A DNA stretch of 5,194 nucleotides from positions 1 to 5,194 of the forward strand of contig JASIBJ010000136.1 in the NCBI GenBank assembly GCA_030045215.1, in the 5' to 3' direction. Within the stretch, counting starts at the first letter, position 1; each line of letters opens with the position of its first letter. Shown piece after piece: positions 4,596-5,194 of this stretch. The translations under genes were made by a program, and so were the position numbers. This DNA is from Streptosporangiaceae bacterium (lineage in GTDB: Bacteria > Actinomycetota > Actinomycetes > Streptosporangiales > Streptosporangiaceae). Under the pieces are notes generated by a model that was given only the letters and a program-made list of their open reading frames with translations, was not told where the DNA came from and made no database searches.

Positions 4596-5194
4596 TTGCC
4601 TGCTGTGGTCACGTTTGGCGAGTCCATGGCGCTGTTCCGCGCCGAGCCCGGCGAGCCGCTGCGCACGGCCAGGCGCTTCGTTCGATCGATTGCGGGCGCC
4701 GAGTCGAACGTGGCAATCGGCCTTTCGCGACTGGGTTGCGGTGCCGGTTGGTTCGGACGCGTCGGGGATGATCCTCTGGGGCTCGGCATCCTGGATATCT
4801 TGCGCGGCGAGGGCGTCGACATTAGCCGTGCTGTCGTGGACGACGCGGCACCGACAGGCGTTCTCGTCAGGGACACACATGCGGAACGCCGGATTGAGGT
4901 TGCCTACGCGCGGGCCGGCTCGGCTGGCAGCCGGCTCAGCCCGGCGGACCTCGATGCCGGCTACCTGACCTCGGCAGCGTTGCTGCACGTGACCGGCATA
5001 ACGCCGGCGCTAAGCCCTACAGCCTTGGAGGCCACCACCGAAGCGGTGAGGATGGCTTGCGAGGCCGGCGTGGCCGTGTCCTTCGATCCCAACATCCGGC
5101 GCAGGCTATGGCCTGATCCTGCGGAAGCGCGGCGGGTGCTGCTGCCGCTAGCGGAGCGCTCCCGGATCGTGCTACTCGGACAGGCAGAGGCGGC
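4596..5194 (+). CDS. kdgK: PfkB-family sugar kinase, probably 2-keto-3-deoxygluconate kinase, N-terminal part only
   Basis: The frame is open to the right edge; about 199 codons are present of a usual 310-330. KDG kinase phosphorylates 2-keto-3-deoxygluconate to KDPG (EC 2.7.1.45) in the Entner-Doudoroff or uronate/pectin routes. The PfkB entry motif VVTFGESMALF (4-14), the glycine-rich SIAGAESNVAIGLSRLG (31-47) and GRVGDDPLG (55-63) are clear. YARAGSAGSRLSP (104-116), HVTGITPALS (131-140) and FDPNIRRRLWP (163-173) are typical of KdgK. From memory of the Thermus thermophilus enzyme, sugar-contacting Gly34, Tyr104, Arg106 and Arg168 have counterparts at the same numbers here, while Tyr90 is Leu. 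The start is uncertain: TTG 4596 has a weak GGGCGG 6 bases upstream; GTG 4605 is the alternative. The ATP-binding GAGD motif lies beyond the edge. Ribokinase-like or fructokinase activity cannot be excluded. Confidence 0.85.
   Translation, partial: MPAVVTFGESMALFRAEPGEPLRTARRFVRSIAGAESNVAIGLSRLGCGAGWFGRVGDDPLGLGILDILRGEGVDISRAVVDDAAPTGVLVRDTHAERRIEVAYARAGSAGSRLSPADLDAGYLTSAALLHVTGITPALSPTALEATTEAVRMACEAGVAVSFDPNIRRRLWPDPAEARRVLLPLAERSRIVLLGQAEA

Overview
The window is very GC-rich, with G or C at almost every third codon position, GTG/TTG starts next to ATG, and promoter elements of the TTGAC-18-TAGnnT kind. This points to a high-GC Gram-positive actinomycete (Streptomyces-like or a related order). 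No species can be named from the sequence alone. It looks like an ordinary chromosomal metabolic region: I see no phage, transposon, CRISPR, tRNA or rRNA signature.

Layout, left to right. (1) 1-369, minus: N-terminal 123 codons of an FMN-dependent alpha-hydroxy-acid (lactate-type) dehydrogenase/oxidase that runs off the left edge. (2) 505-897, minus: a 130-residue VOC/glyoxalase-fold protein, upstream of (1) in the same direction. (3) 995-1897, plus: a homocysteine S-methyltransferase, divergent from (2), probably read from a leaderless GTG. (4) 1992-2660, plus: a TenA-type aminopyrimidine aminohydrolase (thiaminase II) with every expected catalytic residue. It lies behind a 94-base gap that can fold in competing ways around its ribosome binding site. 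(5) 2664-3677, minus: an EamA/DMT-type ten-helix transporter, tail-to-tail with tenA and only 3 bases away. (6) 3789-4355, plus: a CGNR zinc-finger transcription factor, divergent from the transporter across a control region with a perfect TGGTTA-CA-TAACCA palindrome. (7) 4356-4509: a GC-rich non-coding stretch full of short repeats and hairpins. (8) 4510-5194, plus: a consensus-like promoter followed by the N-terminal two thirds of a PfkB-family sugar kinase, most like 2-keto-3-deoxygluconate kinase, cut by the right edge.

How they may work together. The clearest unit is the transporter/CGNR pair: a divergent regulator and a probable small-molecule exporter sharing one operator region. tenA (pyrimidine salvage for thiamine) and the methyltransferase (methionine from homocysteine) are housekeeping salvage functions in the same direction; whether they share a transcript is not clear. 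The hydroxy-acid dehydrogenase and the sugar-acid kinase are central carbon enzymes and probably belong to neighbouring units outside the window. I do not find a convincing new multi-gene system. The points most worth testing are the tenA leader, with its SD / anti-SD / second SD-like repeat, and the eamA-CGNR operator region.
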